Assembly (NCBI RefSeq): GCF_005281345.1
Contig: NZ_SZXJ01000043.1
Location: forward strand, 94,957 to 158,956
DNA from: Citrobacter sp. wls619
Lineage (GTDB): Bacteria; Pseudomonadota; Gammaproteobacteria; Enterobacterales; Enterobacteriaceae
Length of the DNA stretch: 64,000 nucleotides
Direction: 5' to 3'
Position 1 is the stretch's first letter, and every line of letters begins with the position of its first letter. This document shows, piece by piece, positions 23,353 to 34,400 of the stretch. A program made the translations under genes and the position numbers. Under the pieces are notes generated by a model. The model had not been told where the DNA came from and made no database searches. It worked only from the letters and a program-made list of their open reading frames with translations.

Positions 23353-24558
23353 ATGCCAGACAATCAGTTTTCTCGCGCAAATCTCAATGCCGTTTCGTAC
23401 CTGAGCTATTACTTCGTTGGCGCACTGGTGTCGACGCTGGGGATTGTGCTCGGGCCACTTTGTGCCGCTTTTCATAAAGACCCCAGCTTTATCGGGCAGG
23501 TCTTTACCCTGATGAACATCGGCATGTTTGTGCCTATTATGCTTGGCGGCATTCTGATGAAAAAATGGGGGCTGAAAAAACCATTAGTTATTGCTGCAAC
23601 GCTCACCGTGATTATCAGCGCCGTACTTTTTATCCAACCAACCTTAACGCTGTTTAGCGTTGCAGTGGCCGGAATTGGTGCCTGCGGTGGCGTGTTTATG
23701 ACCATCGGCAGTTATCTGGTGGTTCGTATTAATCCCGATGAAAAGAGCCGCTCTTCCAGCCTGATTTTTACCGATTTCTTTTTCAGCTTTGCCGGAGCAA
23801 CCCTGTCTTTACTGTTAGCCTGGATGTTTAAACTGGGTGCCAGTTGGATTGCGATGTATGGGATTATGGGCGGTCTGGGCGCACTGATGTTAGCACTTAC
23901 CCTGCGTTGTCGCTTCCCATCGACAGAGGCTGCGCAGCCGCAGCAACACGAGAAAACGGAAGAGTCAGAACCCTGGGGGATCTCCGTCTATTTAATCTGT
24001 TTTACTCTCTTTGCTTTCCTGCTGGCTGAACCCATTTTTACCATGTGGACACCGGGCTACCTGCAATCGCGTTTTACACTTCAGGCGCAGGATGCCGCGC
24101 TGTTCACTACGGTGTATTGGGTGACGAAAGCCATTGGCCTGTTCCTGAATCAGTTCACCGTGAAATGGATGAAACTGCGCACTTTCCTGCTGATCTGCGC
24201 CAGCATTGGTCTGGTCTCCATTGCGCTGATTGCCAACAGCAACAGTACCACGCTGATTCTGGTAGCGTGCGGCGTGTTTGGTTTCTTTAACTCCGGTTTA
24301 TTCTCCGGTCTGATGAGCTATGGTTCACTGCAGGTGAGTCGCAGTTCACCAACCTTGATCTCCGCCTTGTTGACGTGCGGCACTGTGGGCACACTACTGT
24401 TTGCCAGCGTATCCTCCATGGTAAACAGCCACTTTGGTCTGCAGGGGGCGGTGAATACGTCTACTGTCGCCTATTGTGTGTTACTGCTGATGCTGGTTGC
24501 CGCTGTCGCCTGCAGCCAGGCCGAGCGTCTCGCCCGCTCGGCATCCACTGCGGTTTGA
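23353..24558 (+). CDS. MFS transporter, TsgA-like; probable purine nucleoside importer
   Basis: This 401-residue protein has about twelve hydrophobic segments and resembles the TsgA branch of the major facilitator superfamily (shared style: GALV..G, IGSYLV, LIFTDFFFSFAG, LTCGTVGTLL). It is not XapB, which belongs to the nucleoside:H+ symporter family and would show different motifs. Its place 50 bases after a XapA-type phosphorylase suggests it imports a purine nucleoside such as xanthosine; that is inference from position. It ends 58 bases before the regulator gene. Confidence 0.8.
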   Translation: MPDNQFSRANLNAVSYLSYYFVGALVSTLGIVLGPLCAAFHKDPSFIGQVFTLMNIGMFVPIMLGGILMKKWGLKKPLVIAATLTVIISAVLFIQPTLTLFSVAVAGIGACGGVFMTIGSYLVVRINPDEKSRSSSLIFTDFFFSFAGATLSLLLAWMFKLGASWIAMYGIMGGLGALMLALTLRCRFPSTEAAQPQQHEKTEESEPWGISVYLICFTLFAFLLAEPIFTMWTPGYLQSRFTLQAQDAALFTTVYWVTKAIGLFLNQFTVKWMKLRTFLLICASIGLVSIALIANSNSTTLILVACGVFGFFNSGLFSGLMSYGSLQVSRSSPTLISALLTCGTVGTLLFASVSSMVNSHFGLQGAVNTSTVAYCVLLLMLVAAVACSQAERLARSASTAV

Positions 24559-24616
24559 CAAGCTTTGGGGAGGACGGCATGATGCCGTTTCTCTCCCTCT
24601 TTTACGCGTAGCCAGC

Positions 24617-25519
24617 ATGATTGATCTCCAGGCTAATAGCCGAATTCGTCTTCGAACATTGCGTTATTTTCAGGTTCTCGCTGACGAGCTGCACTTTGGC
24701 CGGGCCGCGGCCCGGTTAAAAATCTCTCAACCACCGTTGAGTATGCAGATTAAAGAACTGGAAGAGATCCTTGAAACGACGCTATTTGAACGTACCAGCC
24801 GTAAAGTGGTTCTCACGCGAGCCGGGCAGGTATTGAAAACGGAAGTCGATCGTATCCTGAGTACCACCGATCAATCCCTCAATTATGTGCGACAGATTGG
24901 CCGTAGCGAACATCAACATTTCAACATTGGGATAGTCGGTAGCGCACTGTGGGGGACGCTGCTTACGCGTCTAAAGGACTTTAAGAAGCAACAGCCGTAC
25001 GTAAACTGGAGCTTGCAGGAGCTTTCCCAACATCAGCAAATTGAAGCCTTGCATGCCCGGACAATTGATATTGCGATTAGCCGGAACGTACTGCCCCAAT
25101 CCGAGACGAATACCCGTAGCCAGTTGATTTCCCGCGAAGCGGTTGCTCTCGCCGTACCTGAACACGATCCTCTCTGCCAACACCAAAGCGTCTCACTGGC
25201 GATGCTCGCTGAACGCCCCATCATTTCGCTTTCATTTAATCAAAGCACTTTCGCCCGTCAGGTACATGACCGCTGTGTTGAGGTAGGATTTTATCCTCTG
25301 ATTACCCATCAGGTTAACGAACCGCAAACCGCGCTGGCGCTGGTTAGTGCAGGAATAGGTCTCTCTTTGCTGCCAGAAACCTGTGGATTGATCCACTGGC
25401 CAGGCGTTCGTTTCTTACCGTTGAATGACCCTATCCCAGCCGATCTTTATGCCTACTGGTACGACGAACCGCTTTCCACATTAATGAACGCGTTTATCAT
25501 GACATTACAGGGGCGGTAA
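24617..25519 (+). CDS. LysR-family regulator, XapR-like
   Basis: The 300-residue protein has an N-terminal LysR helix-turn-helix (LRYFQVLADELHFGRAAARL followed by SQPPLSMQIKELE) and a C-terminal effector domain. It shares several stretches with E. coli XapR, including FGRAAARL, SQPPLS, VNEPQT.LA.VS.GIG and WPGV.F.PL. It is therefore a good candidate activator of the upstream phosphorylase and transporter genes in response to a purine nucleoside. The start at 24617 gives a normal LysR N-terminus; a longer frame upstream extends into the transporter gene and is unlikely. The ribosome site is weak. Confidence 0.85.
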   Translation: MIDLQANSRIRLRTLRYFQVLADELHFGRAAARLKISQPPLSMQIKELEEILETTLFERTSRKVVLTRAGQVLKTEVDRILSTTDQSLNYVRQIGRSEHQHFNIGIVGSALWGTLLTRLKDFKKQQPYVNWSLQELSQHQQIEALHARTIDIAISRNVLPQSETNTRSQLISREAVALAVPEHDPLCQHQSVSLAMLAERPIISLSFNQSTFARQVHDRCVEVGFYPLITHQVNEPQTALALVSAGIGLSLLPETCGLIHWPGVRFLPLNDPIPADLYAYWYDEPLSTLMNAFIMTLQGR

Positions 25520-25525
25520 AACTGA

Positions 25526-25552
25526 AACCGGAAGAGATATCCTCTTCCGGTT
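25526..25552. terminator. Hairpin between xapR-like gene and aaeB
   Basis: AACCGGAAGAG (25526-25536) and CTCTTCCGGTT (25542-25552) form a perfect 11-bp stem with a five-base loop between the convergent 3' ends. The flanking A/T runs are short, so termination strength is uncertain. Confidence 0.7.
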
Positions 25553-25559
25553 AGATGAT

Positions 25560-27530
25560 TTATGAATTGCTGGTCAGCGCATGCTGGTATTTGTGCAACA
25601 TTCCCGTGAGTCGTTTCACTGGTTCCGTTACCTGAGGCGGGGCTTCCCAGAGCGTTAATTTTTCCTGGTAGATATCAAGCTCCTCCAGCAACTGACTAAA
25701 GTAGCGTCGGCGCTTGTCGTCATTTCCTGCTGAAATTACGTGATCGGCAGTTCGACGAAGCTGGCGATGGAATGCGGATAAATCCTCGTTCACCGGTACC
25801 GGCGCATCGCGCAGGCGCTGGTGCGCGATGATCATCGTCAGCGCCAGGCGAAACTTCGCCAGATCGCCGGGGAATTTGTTCATCAGTAAAAACAGCTGCT
25901 GATACAGCGCCGGAAGGTGGTTTTCTTTACGGCGCACAACATTGGTGGTCATTGCAGAGACCGCTGCCGACACAAACTGGTTAAGCAACACACGACCTGT
26001 TCTGTCACGCGAGTTATCCCGCACCAGCAGAATCACGATAAACGCCAATACACAGCCGACAATCTGCCCCAGTGCACTGTCGAGGAACTGACTAAAGTGG
26101 AACGTCATCGGGTTATCAAGCACGATGATGTTAATAGTGCTCGCCAGCGCCCCCATTGAGCCCAGACGCCGCTTCTGCACCTCGATCCCCAGAAAGAATC
26201 CCAGCACTGCCAGACTCAGACACAGCAACAACATGCTTTGCTGGGTATTGGGGATAATCACCAGAAAATAGAGCGCCCCCAACGGTAATGCTGCCAGCGT
26301 GCCATAGATAAAGTCGATGGCCACCATGCGGGGGTTAGGCAAACGCATAGCCAGCGAGGTGACGACCGCTATCATGACCATCGCACCGCTACCTGATGTC
26401 CAGCCGGTCCACAACCAGAATAAAGTTCCCAGCACACAGGACAGCGTAGTACGCCAGAAGTTGACCATCGCATGGTGACGTTCAGCGGATTCCACCTTCA
26501 CCACCGGCTCGCCCTGCAGGATCTCTTCTTCTATTGCACTGATTTTGGTATTGCTGACCACGCCGCGTTTCAGCAGCAGGTAGCGCGTCGCCGCGCCGGC
26601 CCAGCTATAGATCGTCACTGGCGTATCACGCTCACCGGTCCAGACAATCACACGGCGCATCCGCTTCAGTTGTTTATGGACATCCTGCACCGTTTCGACC
26701 GGCGTATCAAACAACTCGCGGAAGGTATCGGTAATCAGTTCTGGTCGCGTATTCTGGATAAGATAGGTTTCACAGGACTGAGTAATCAGCGTCAGTGACA
26801 GCGTGTTCAACGCTTTGAGTCTACGATTGGCGCGTACCCAGCGTGAGGATTCCATGTTCAGGTTGCTGCGCATACCTTCCAGCGCTGCCGTACGACGAAC
26901 TAAAGCGCCCCAGGCCTTGTCCACCTCTTCGCTATCACCATGCTTTATACACAATTGCATAAGCTGATATTGCGCTACCAGAAGACTGTCTAACTCGACA
27001 TCTATCTCCTGTTTCACTGAGCGGGGCGAAAAGAGCAGATCGGCGATGATAGCGCAGACAATCCCCATCACAATCTCGCTGCAGCGTTCGAGCGCAAATT
27101 GTGGCGTCAGCAGAGGCTCCGCCTGAATGGTAATGACGATAATCAGCGCCGTGTAACCCGAAAGCCCCCAGGCATAGGAGTTTTCGATCTTTACCAGTGA
27201 AGAGATCCAGGTACAAAAACCGGCCCAGATACAGCACACCAGGATCATCAATAGCGGCGCACGGATCATACTGATAATAATGATCAGCGCGGCAATACAA
27301 CCAATAAATGTCCCAACAATACGCAGCATACCGCGGTAGCGGATAGCGCCTGAATAAGGTTCTCCACCGGCGGCAAAGGCTGGGCCTGCCGCCACAATCG
27401 CAGCGGTCAGGACTGCCCAACGAGGGGTCTCAAGCTGGAAATGAAAGCCAACAAATAACGCCAGTACAATGGCGCATGCCAGCTTTACCGCAAAGCGGAT
27501 ATGCTGATTGGCAATGGAGAAAATACCCAT
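25560..27530 (-). CDS. aaeB: p-Hydroxybenzoic acid efflux pump, inner-membrane subunit
   Basis: AaeB pumps aromatic carboxylic acids such as p-hydroxybenzoate out of the cell with AaeA. It belongs to the FUSC/ArAE family: two sets of hydrophobic segments (about residues 10-160 and 360-500) each followed by a cytoplasmic domain. The 656-residue length is close to E. coli AaeB (655). The ATG at 27530 gives [17 protein letters not shown]; a GTG one codon earlier is possible but not conserved. It follows aaeA by five bases. Confidence 0.95.
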   Translation of the reverse strand: MGIFSIANQHIRFAVKLACAIVLALFVGFHFQLETPRWAVLTAAIVAAGPAFAAGGEPYSGAIRYRGMLRIVGTFIGCIAALIIIISMIRAPLLMILVCCIWAGFCTWISSLVKIENSYAWGLSGYTALIIVITIQAEPLLTPQFALERCSEIVMGIVCAIIADLLFSPRSVKQEIDVELDSLLVAQYQLMQLCIKHGDSEEVDKAWGALVRRTAALEGMRSNLNMESSRWVRANRRLKALNTLSLTLITQSCETYLIQNTRPELITDTFRELFDTPVETVQDVHKQLKRMRRVIVWTGERDTPVTIYSWAGAATRYLLLKRGVVSNTKISAIEEEILQGEPVVKVESAERHHAMVNFWRTTLSCVLGTLFWLWTGWTSGSGAMVMIAVVTSLAMRLPNPRMVAIDFIYGTLAALPLGALYFLVIIPNTQQSMLLLCLSLAVLGFFLGIEVQKRRLGSMGALASTINIIVLDNPMTFHFSQFLDSALGQIVGCVLAFIVILLVRDNSRDRTGRVLLNQFVSAAVSAMTTNVVRRKENHLPALYQQLFLLMNKFPGDLAKFRLALTMIIAHQRLRDAPVPVNEDLSAFHRQLRRTADHVISAGNDDKRRRYFSQLLEELDIYQEKLTLWEAPPQVTEPVKRLTGMLHKYQHALTSNS

Positions 27531-27535
27531 CACAA

Positions 27536-28468
27536 TTAACCAAACTCGCGCAGACGGTGCGCCATTTTACGGAAGAACGACTCCTGGCTGGCATCGCGAT
27601 CCTGCTTACCGGTAATCACGACGGTAGCCGTAGTACCGGCCGGCCACATCATTCCCTGTTGATCGTCAAGACGAATACGCACCGGCACGCGCTGCGCCAG
27701 ACGAACCCATTCAAGATTGGAATCGATGGTTGCCATACCTTTCGCATCCCGCGTGCTGCTGGCATTTGTCACGCCTGCCGCCACGCTATCAACGGTGCCT
27801 TTCAACACATTATTACTGCCAAGCGGGGTAATCTCAGCGCGATACCCAGGACGTACACCTTCCAGTTTGGTCTCTTCCATATAAGCCAGTACATAGAATG
27901 AGTGCTGTTTTACCAGTGCTACCGCTGTCGATCCACGGGTAATAAATTCGCCGCTATAGACGTTCAGATTAGTCACCCAGCCATCTGCCGGCGCGCGAAT
28001 CACGGTACGTTCGAGATCTAATGTTGCCAGATCGCGGGTCGCCTGAGCTTTCGCCAACTGGTGTAATACGGTTTGCAGTACGTTGTTTGATTGGTCAATC
28101 TCTTCACGAGACATAGCCTGCACGCCCAGTCGGTTACGACGACCGGCTTCCTGGCGTTTTTCCTGTGCCAGCACCTGATAATAAGCGACGTCCGCTTCAG
28201 CCTGTTCGAGGGCTTTTTTATAGCGTGGCTGATCGATAGTGAACAGGACCTGATCCTTTTTCACCAGTTGGTTATCATGGACGTTAACATTGGTGATCAG
28301 ACCCGCGACATCCGGTGCAATGGCGACGACATCAGCGCTAAAACGTGCATCACGCGTCCACGGTGACTCGGTGTAATAGACCCATGCGCGGAAAATAGCG
28401 ATAAAGGCCAGCATGACCAGTACGAGAGTTATAGCCGTACGGGAGAGTTTTTTTGTTAGTGTTTTCAC
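27536..28468 (-). CDS. aaeA: p-Hydroxybenzoic acid efflux pump, membrane fusion subunit
   Basis: AaeA is the periplasmic adaptor that links AaeB with an outer-membrane channel. The 310 residues begin with one membrane anchor ([19 protein letters not shown]), then a lipoyl/barrel-sandwich half ([19 protein letters not shown]), a coiled-coil hairpin (about 80-150) and the second lipoyl half ([10 protein letters not shown]). The length equals E. coli AaeA. It lies between aaeX and aaeB. Confidence 0.96.
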   Translation of the reverse strand: MKTLTKKLSRTAITLVLVMLAFIAIFRAWVYYTESPWTRDARFSADVVAIAPDVAGLITNVNVHDNQLVKKDQVLFTIDQPRYKKALEQAEADVAYYQVLAQEKRQEAGRRNRLGVQAMSREEIDQSNNVLQTVLHQLAKAQATRDLATLDLERTVIRAPADGWVTNLNVYSGEFITRGSTAVALVKQHSFYVLAYMEETKLEGVRPGYRAEITPLGSNNVLKGTVDSVAAGVTNASSTRDAKGMATIDSNLEWVRLAQRVPVRIRLDDQQGMMWPAGTTATVVITGKQDRDASQESFFRKMAHRLREFG

Positions 28469-28475
28469 TTCAACC

Positions 28476-28679
28476 TCAAACGAACAGGCGCGATATTAAA
28501 TAGAACAGACAGCAATACAGCGCGGTGTTAAACAGAGCCGGATGCCAGACAAAATCATAGATGCCGGTCGGAACTAACACCCGGCGCACCAGCCAGAAAA
28601 TCGCCAGTGACAAAAGCAATTCGAAAAAAATCGGTGGGAAGGACAGACCAAACACCACGATAACGGGAAACAGACTCAT
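28476..28679 (-). CDS. aaeX: Small membrane protein AaeX
   Basis: AaeX is a 67-residue DUF1656 protein with two hydrophobic segments ([20 protein letters not shown] and [14 protein letters not shown]). It is the first gene of the aaeXAB operon; its precise role in efflux is unknown. It precedes aaeA by seven bases. Confidence 0.93.
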
Positions 28680-28775
28680 GTTGACCTTGGTAGCTTAAGA
28701 GAGTGCAGGCGATCGATTATTTAGCGTATGTCACCGCAGAGAAGGGCAAGGATGAGCCAGGCGAGAGCGACATAG

Positions 28776-28821
28776 CTGTTATTTGAATAATAATATATTA
28801 GCGTAACTGTTATGCTGTTAT
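28776..28821. promoter_or_regulatory. Three CTGTTAT repeats in the aaeX-aaeR divergent region
   Basis: The heptamer CTGTTAT occurs at 28776-28782, 28807-28813 and 28815-28821. The first two start 31 bases apart, about three helical turns. The 184-base gap between divergent aaeX and aaeR must contain the AaeR operator, and these repeats are a candidate. Confidence 0.4.
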
Positions 28822-28826
28822 CTATA

Positions 28827-28848
28827 TTATGTGATCTAAATCACTTTT
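28827..28848. promoter_or_regulatory. CRP site between aaeX and aaeR
   Basis: The core TGTGATCTAAATCACT (28830-28845) agrees with the CRP consensus TGTGA-N6-TCACA at nine of ten positions. It lies only 18 bases before the aaeR ATG, where it could block aaeR expression, and 150-170 bases upstream of aaeX. Confidence 0.65.
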
Positions 28849-28863
28849 AAGCCAGAGTGAACA

Positions 28864-29793
28864 ATGGAACGATTAAAACGAATGTCGGTGTTCGCCAAAG
28901 TTGTCGAACTGGGCTCTTTCACCGCCGCCGCAAGACAGTTGCAAATGAGCGTTTCATCGATAAGCCAGACGGTATCCAAACTGGAAGATGAGTTGCAGGT
29001 TAAGCTGCTAAACCGCAGCACGCGCAGCATTGGGCTTACCGAGGCGGGTAAAATTTATTATCAGGGTTGCCGTCGCATGCTGCACGAAGCGCAGGATGTT
29101 CACGAGCAACTGTATGCGTTTAACAACACGCCTATCGGCACGCTGCGCATTGGTTGTTCTTCAACCATGGCACAAAATGTCCTCGCCGGATTGACCGCAA
29201 AAATGCTCAAAGAGTATCCTGGGCTGACGGTAAATCTGGTGACGGGAATACCGGCACCCGATCTGATTGCCGACGGTCTGGACGTGGTTATTCGCGTGGG
29301 CGCCCTGCAGGACTCCAGCCTTTTTTCGCGTCGTCTGGGGGCTATGCCGATGGTGGTTTGCGCGGCAAAAAGTTATCTCGCCCAGTTTGGTGTCCCGGAG
29401 AAACCCGCCGATCTCAGCAATCATTCGTGGTTGGAATACAGCGTTCGCCCGGATAATGAGTTCGAATTAATTGCCCCGGAGGGGATTTCTACCCGTCTGA
29501 TCCCAGAGGGACGCTTTGTGACCAACGATCCGATGACGCTGGTGCGCTGGCTGGCAGCAGGCGCGGGCATTGCCTATGTACCGCTGATGTGGGTGATCAA
29601 CGAGATCAACCGCGGCGAAGTGGAGATCCTGCTCCCCCGCTACCAGTCAGATCCACGTCCGGTGTATGCGTTGTATACTGAAAAGGATAAGCTGCCGCTC
29701 AAAGTGCAGGTGGTGATTAACTATCTGACCGATTATTTTGTCGATGTGGCACAACTGTTTCAGGGAATGTACGGCCGGGGAAAAGAGAAGTAA
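28864..29793 (+). CDS. aaeR: LysR-family regulator of aaeXAB
   Basis: AaeR activates the divergent aaeXAB operon in response to aromatic acids. The 309-residue protein has the LysR helix-turn-helix (VVELGSFTAAARQLQMSVSS) at the N-terminus and the two-lobed effector domain after it. The divergent arrangement next to its target is the same as in E. coli. Confidence 0.95.
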   Translation: MERLKRMSVFAKVVELGSFTAAARQLQMSVSSISQTVSKLEDELQVKLLNRSTRSIGLTEAGKIYYQGCRRMLHEAQDVHEQLYAFNNTPIGTLRIGCSSTMAQNVLAGLTAKMLKEYPGLTVNLVTGIPAPDLIADGLDVVIRVGALQDSSLFSRRLGAMPMVVCAAKSYLAQFGVPEKPADLSNHSWLEYSVRPDNEFELIAPEGISTRLIPEGRFVTNDPMTLVRWLAAGAGIAYVPLMWVINEINRGEVEILLPRYQSDPRPVYALYTEKDKLPLKVQVVINYLTDYFVDVAQLFQGMYGRGKEK

Positions 29794-29800
29794 AAAGAGT

Positions 29801-29870
29801 GCAGGCCGGATAAGGCGTTGACGCCACATCCGGCAAGATGCCCGATAGCACGGGTGCTTATCGGGCTTAC
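29801..29870. repeat. REP pair (BIME) between aaeR and tldD
   Basis: Two REP units lie back to back: GCAGGCCGGATAAGGCGT with its partner CACATCCGGCA (29801-29835), and GATGCCCGATAGC with TGCTTATCGGGCTTAC (29837-29870). They separate convergent genes. Confidence 0.88.
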
Positions 29871-29879
29871 ATCATGATG

Positions 29880-31343
<1,464 letters not shown>

Positions 31344-31351
31344 TTACTGTT

Positions 31352-31434
31352 GTAGGCCTGATAAGACGCGCCAGCGTCGCCATCAGGCGCTTCAATGCCC
31401 GGATGGCGGCGTAAACGCCTTATCCGGCCTACGG
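31352..31434. repeat. REP pair (BIME) between yhdP and tldD
   Basis: One unit is GTAGGCCTGATAAGACGCG..CGCCATCAGGC (about 31352-31389), the other CCCGGATGGCGGCG..CGCCTTATCCGGCCTACGG (about 31397-31434). They lie in the gap between yhdP and tldD on the minus-strand transcript. Confidence 0.88.
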
Positions 31435-31487
31435 ACTGCGGTAGAAGTTCTCTGTTGAGATTGGGGCAATTACTCGCCCCCGTCAAA

Positions 31488-34400
31488 TCATTGCTGGCTT
31501 TCTTTGCGCGGCTGGCGCAGAACTTCGTTAATCTGTGGCTTATCGACCGGACCGGTGATGCGATAGCGCAGAATTGAAACTTTGCTCCACAGCGGCCCCA
31601 GAACTTTACTGGCGGCAAATACCGCCGCGCCGACAATCGGGTTGACGGCAAACGCCGCGGCCACCCCGACGGTGGCAGAAATTTCTGGTGCGACGACGGC
31701 TTCCATATCCAGTTCGCGACGCACCAGATTCACCGAACCTTTCATGGCGATATCCGCTTCCAGGCCATCCACCAGCGTATCATCAGTGTGCATCACACCA
31801 TCTTTGATCCACGCCGTACTGCGGATAGAGTCAAAGTAAAAACCTTCACTGAACGTATCGCTAAAATCAAAACGCAGTTTACGCAATAGCGCATCAAAGC
31901 TCAGCAGACGTAACAGTTGTCCCGCATGTCCGGTGCTAAGTTCAGTCAATTCACCTTTGCCTAAACGGGTGCGCAAAATGCCATTCAGTGAAGCTTCATC
32001 CGGGTCCCAGGGCGGATTACGCCAGTGCAGATCGTACTCGACGTTAAAGGAAGAGTTACGAATCGGGGTAGATACGCCAAAGAAACCCGCGGCTGCATCA
32101 ATCTTGTTGCCATTCAGCTTTCCTTTCAGTGACGTACGCTCCTTGCCCGGCACATTGACCCATTCGCCATCGGCGGTCAGTCGGGCAAACCCGGTATCCA
32201 GTAGACCGTTGCTCAACGTTAATGTGTCACCTTTTATCGCGACATCGGCATCAATGCGCCCATATTTTTGCCCCCACATCCAGCACTCTTCGCAGCGTAT
32301 CTGCGCATCCGGCCAGCCACGGAAGCTGACGTTATTGATGGCAGAAAACGGCGAGGCCGGCGTTGTATTGGGCGATGACGTTGCCGCACTCGGGTTGTAA
32401 TACAGGTATTTGATATTGGCAAGCCACGGAGCATTATTGCGCATAGCCAATGTGGCGTTAATCTCACGGCCCTGCGCCCGTACGCTGGTACCATTAAGTC
32501 CAGGTTCAGACACAATGCTCAGGTTATTCCACTGCTGGCCGCCCAATGATAAAGAAGGCGTGCGCACCGCAATACGCTGCGGGAAGTTCGCATTACTTCC
32601 GACGTTATTCGCCGCGCCTTTCTGGAACAATGCCAGCCATTGCGCACCGTCCATGGGCGGAAGATTAAGTTCGATGCCCTGCTGGTCAGGAAGCGCTGGC
32701 ACTGTACGGCTTTCCGAAGTCCAGATAGCGCGATCAAGCGTCAGTTTCTGATTCAGCAACCAGCGGCTGTTAAAGTGGTTCTTGCTTCCGGCGTTACCGG
32801 TCAGATCGAAGCTGCGCAGGTTACCCTCTGCCTTCACATTAACTGGCAGAGACTCTCCGGCTACTTTGTTTAATGGAGCAGGTAAGTGACTGCTTACATT
32901 CTTCAGGTCGCCTTTTAGCTCAATGTCGTAGGTCGGTCCGGCATGATATGGCAGGTCAATGCCAACCTTACCGTTCCACGCCATACTGCCGCTTAGGGCA
33001 TCATTCACCTGTACGGGGAGTATCCCCATGCGAGTTGGCTGCCAGTCGCCGTTCAGATTCACAGCAACCTGGTAAGCTTTTGTACCCTCGGTAGTGGAAA
33101 AGTCGACATTCAGAGGCTGATTAAACCAGTTCGCCGTCATCGGCTCACTCTTGAGATCGCCGTTGATAAAGCTAAATTTACCGTTCAAATTCTTCAGCGT
33201 GCTGTCGAGCGGCTTGATAAACAGACTGTTATTTCGCAGATTCACATCGCCTTTGGCCGTAACCAGCGAACCATCTAACGGGATATCAAGATGTAAGCGA
33301 GCACTCACATCGCCGTCAATTTGCAGCTGTTCCAGCGTGGCACCCAGCGACTCTTTCAGCGGTGTTTCGTCGAAATAAGGCCCAACCGCTTTGCCCGGTC
33401 CGTTGATGTCGGCATCAATCAGCAGTTTTTCTTTTGCGTAGTCAGGGATATTTGCCGTCAGGTTAGTGGCTTTTACCCCCCCCAGATTGACGCTATCCGT
33501 CTTCATCCACAGGCCATCGTTAATGAAGTTCAGTTCAATATTGAGGTCAGTCAGCGCGGGCCAGTCCGGCTGGAAGGCAAATTTTGCATTACGCAGCGGC
33601 ACCAGCACCTGGAACTGACCTTCGTTATGCAAATACGGGAACAGATGTGGGTTACCCCCATAAACCAGCGTGGCGTTATCCGCCTCACCGCCCTGAATTG
33701 CCCCACTGAGGTAATCAACCAGCTCTTTTCCCATCAGGTTTTCCGGGAAATAGCGCCAGGCCTGGGAGCCATCGTGAGTGCTAATCCCCGCCAGAATCCC
33801 CAGCCACGGCTCATCATCTGCTGGTTGCAGATAACGAAAACCGCCACGCGCATGTACCGCTTTCGCTTTAACGTCAATATTGCGTCCGTCTAGCTGAAAG
33901 CCATTTTCATTCTTCAGCCAACTGAGCGTGGCCACGCCATCTTCTATCTCCAGCGGGGCACGAAAGACGGTTTCATACGGCATTTTTGCCTGCTTCATGG
34001 AGGCCGTTAATGCGCCATTTTCCACGCTGCCAGACAATGTACCGGAGAAATGTTCTGCTCCCGGCAGCAGCTTCCACTGTTTCCAGGCCAGATCGGTCCA
34101 CGAGGACTGGAAACGGGTTTTTTCGGTCGCCTGTAACGGGATATCCAACGCCAGCACATTGATCTTGCCGCTCGGTTGCGTGGCCCGCCAGATATCTCCC
34201 AATGCCGGAGATAACTTAGCGGCCATCGGGCGTAGCCCCTCTAACCCGGCTAACTCCAGGTTACTGGCGCGAATACGTAATTCGTCGCTGCGCTTGTTAT
34301 TAGCGCCCCCCACTTCCTGCTCAGGGAACCAGGCCAGCGTCAATGCCCCGCTCGGCCAGGGTTTGTCATCCATCGTGATGCGCGTATCCGGGATAGCGAA

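Noticed and set aside
22469..25519. The xap-like locus as a mobile island
   Set aside because: No integrase, tRNA target, direct repeats or insertion sequence borders it, and its base composition does not stand out by eye.
31352..31434. Regularly spaced palindromes considered as a CRISPR array
   Set aside because: Units are REP elements in inverted pairs, not direct repeats with uniform unique spacers, and no cas gene is present in the window.
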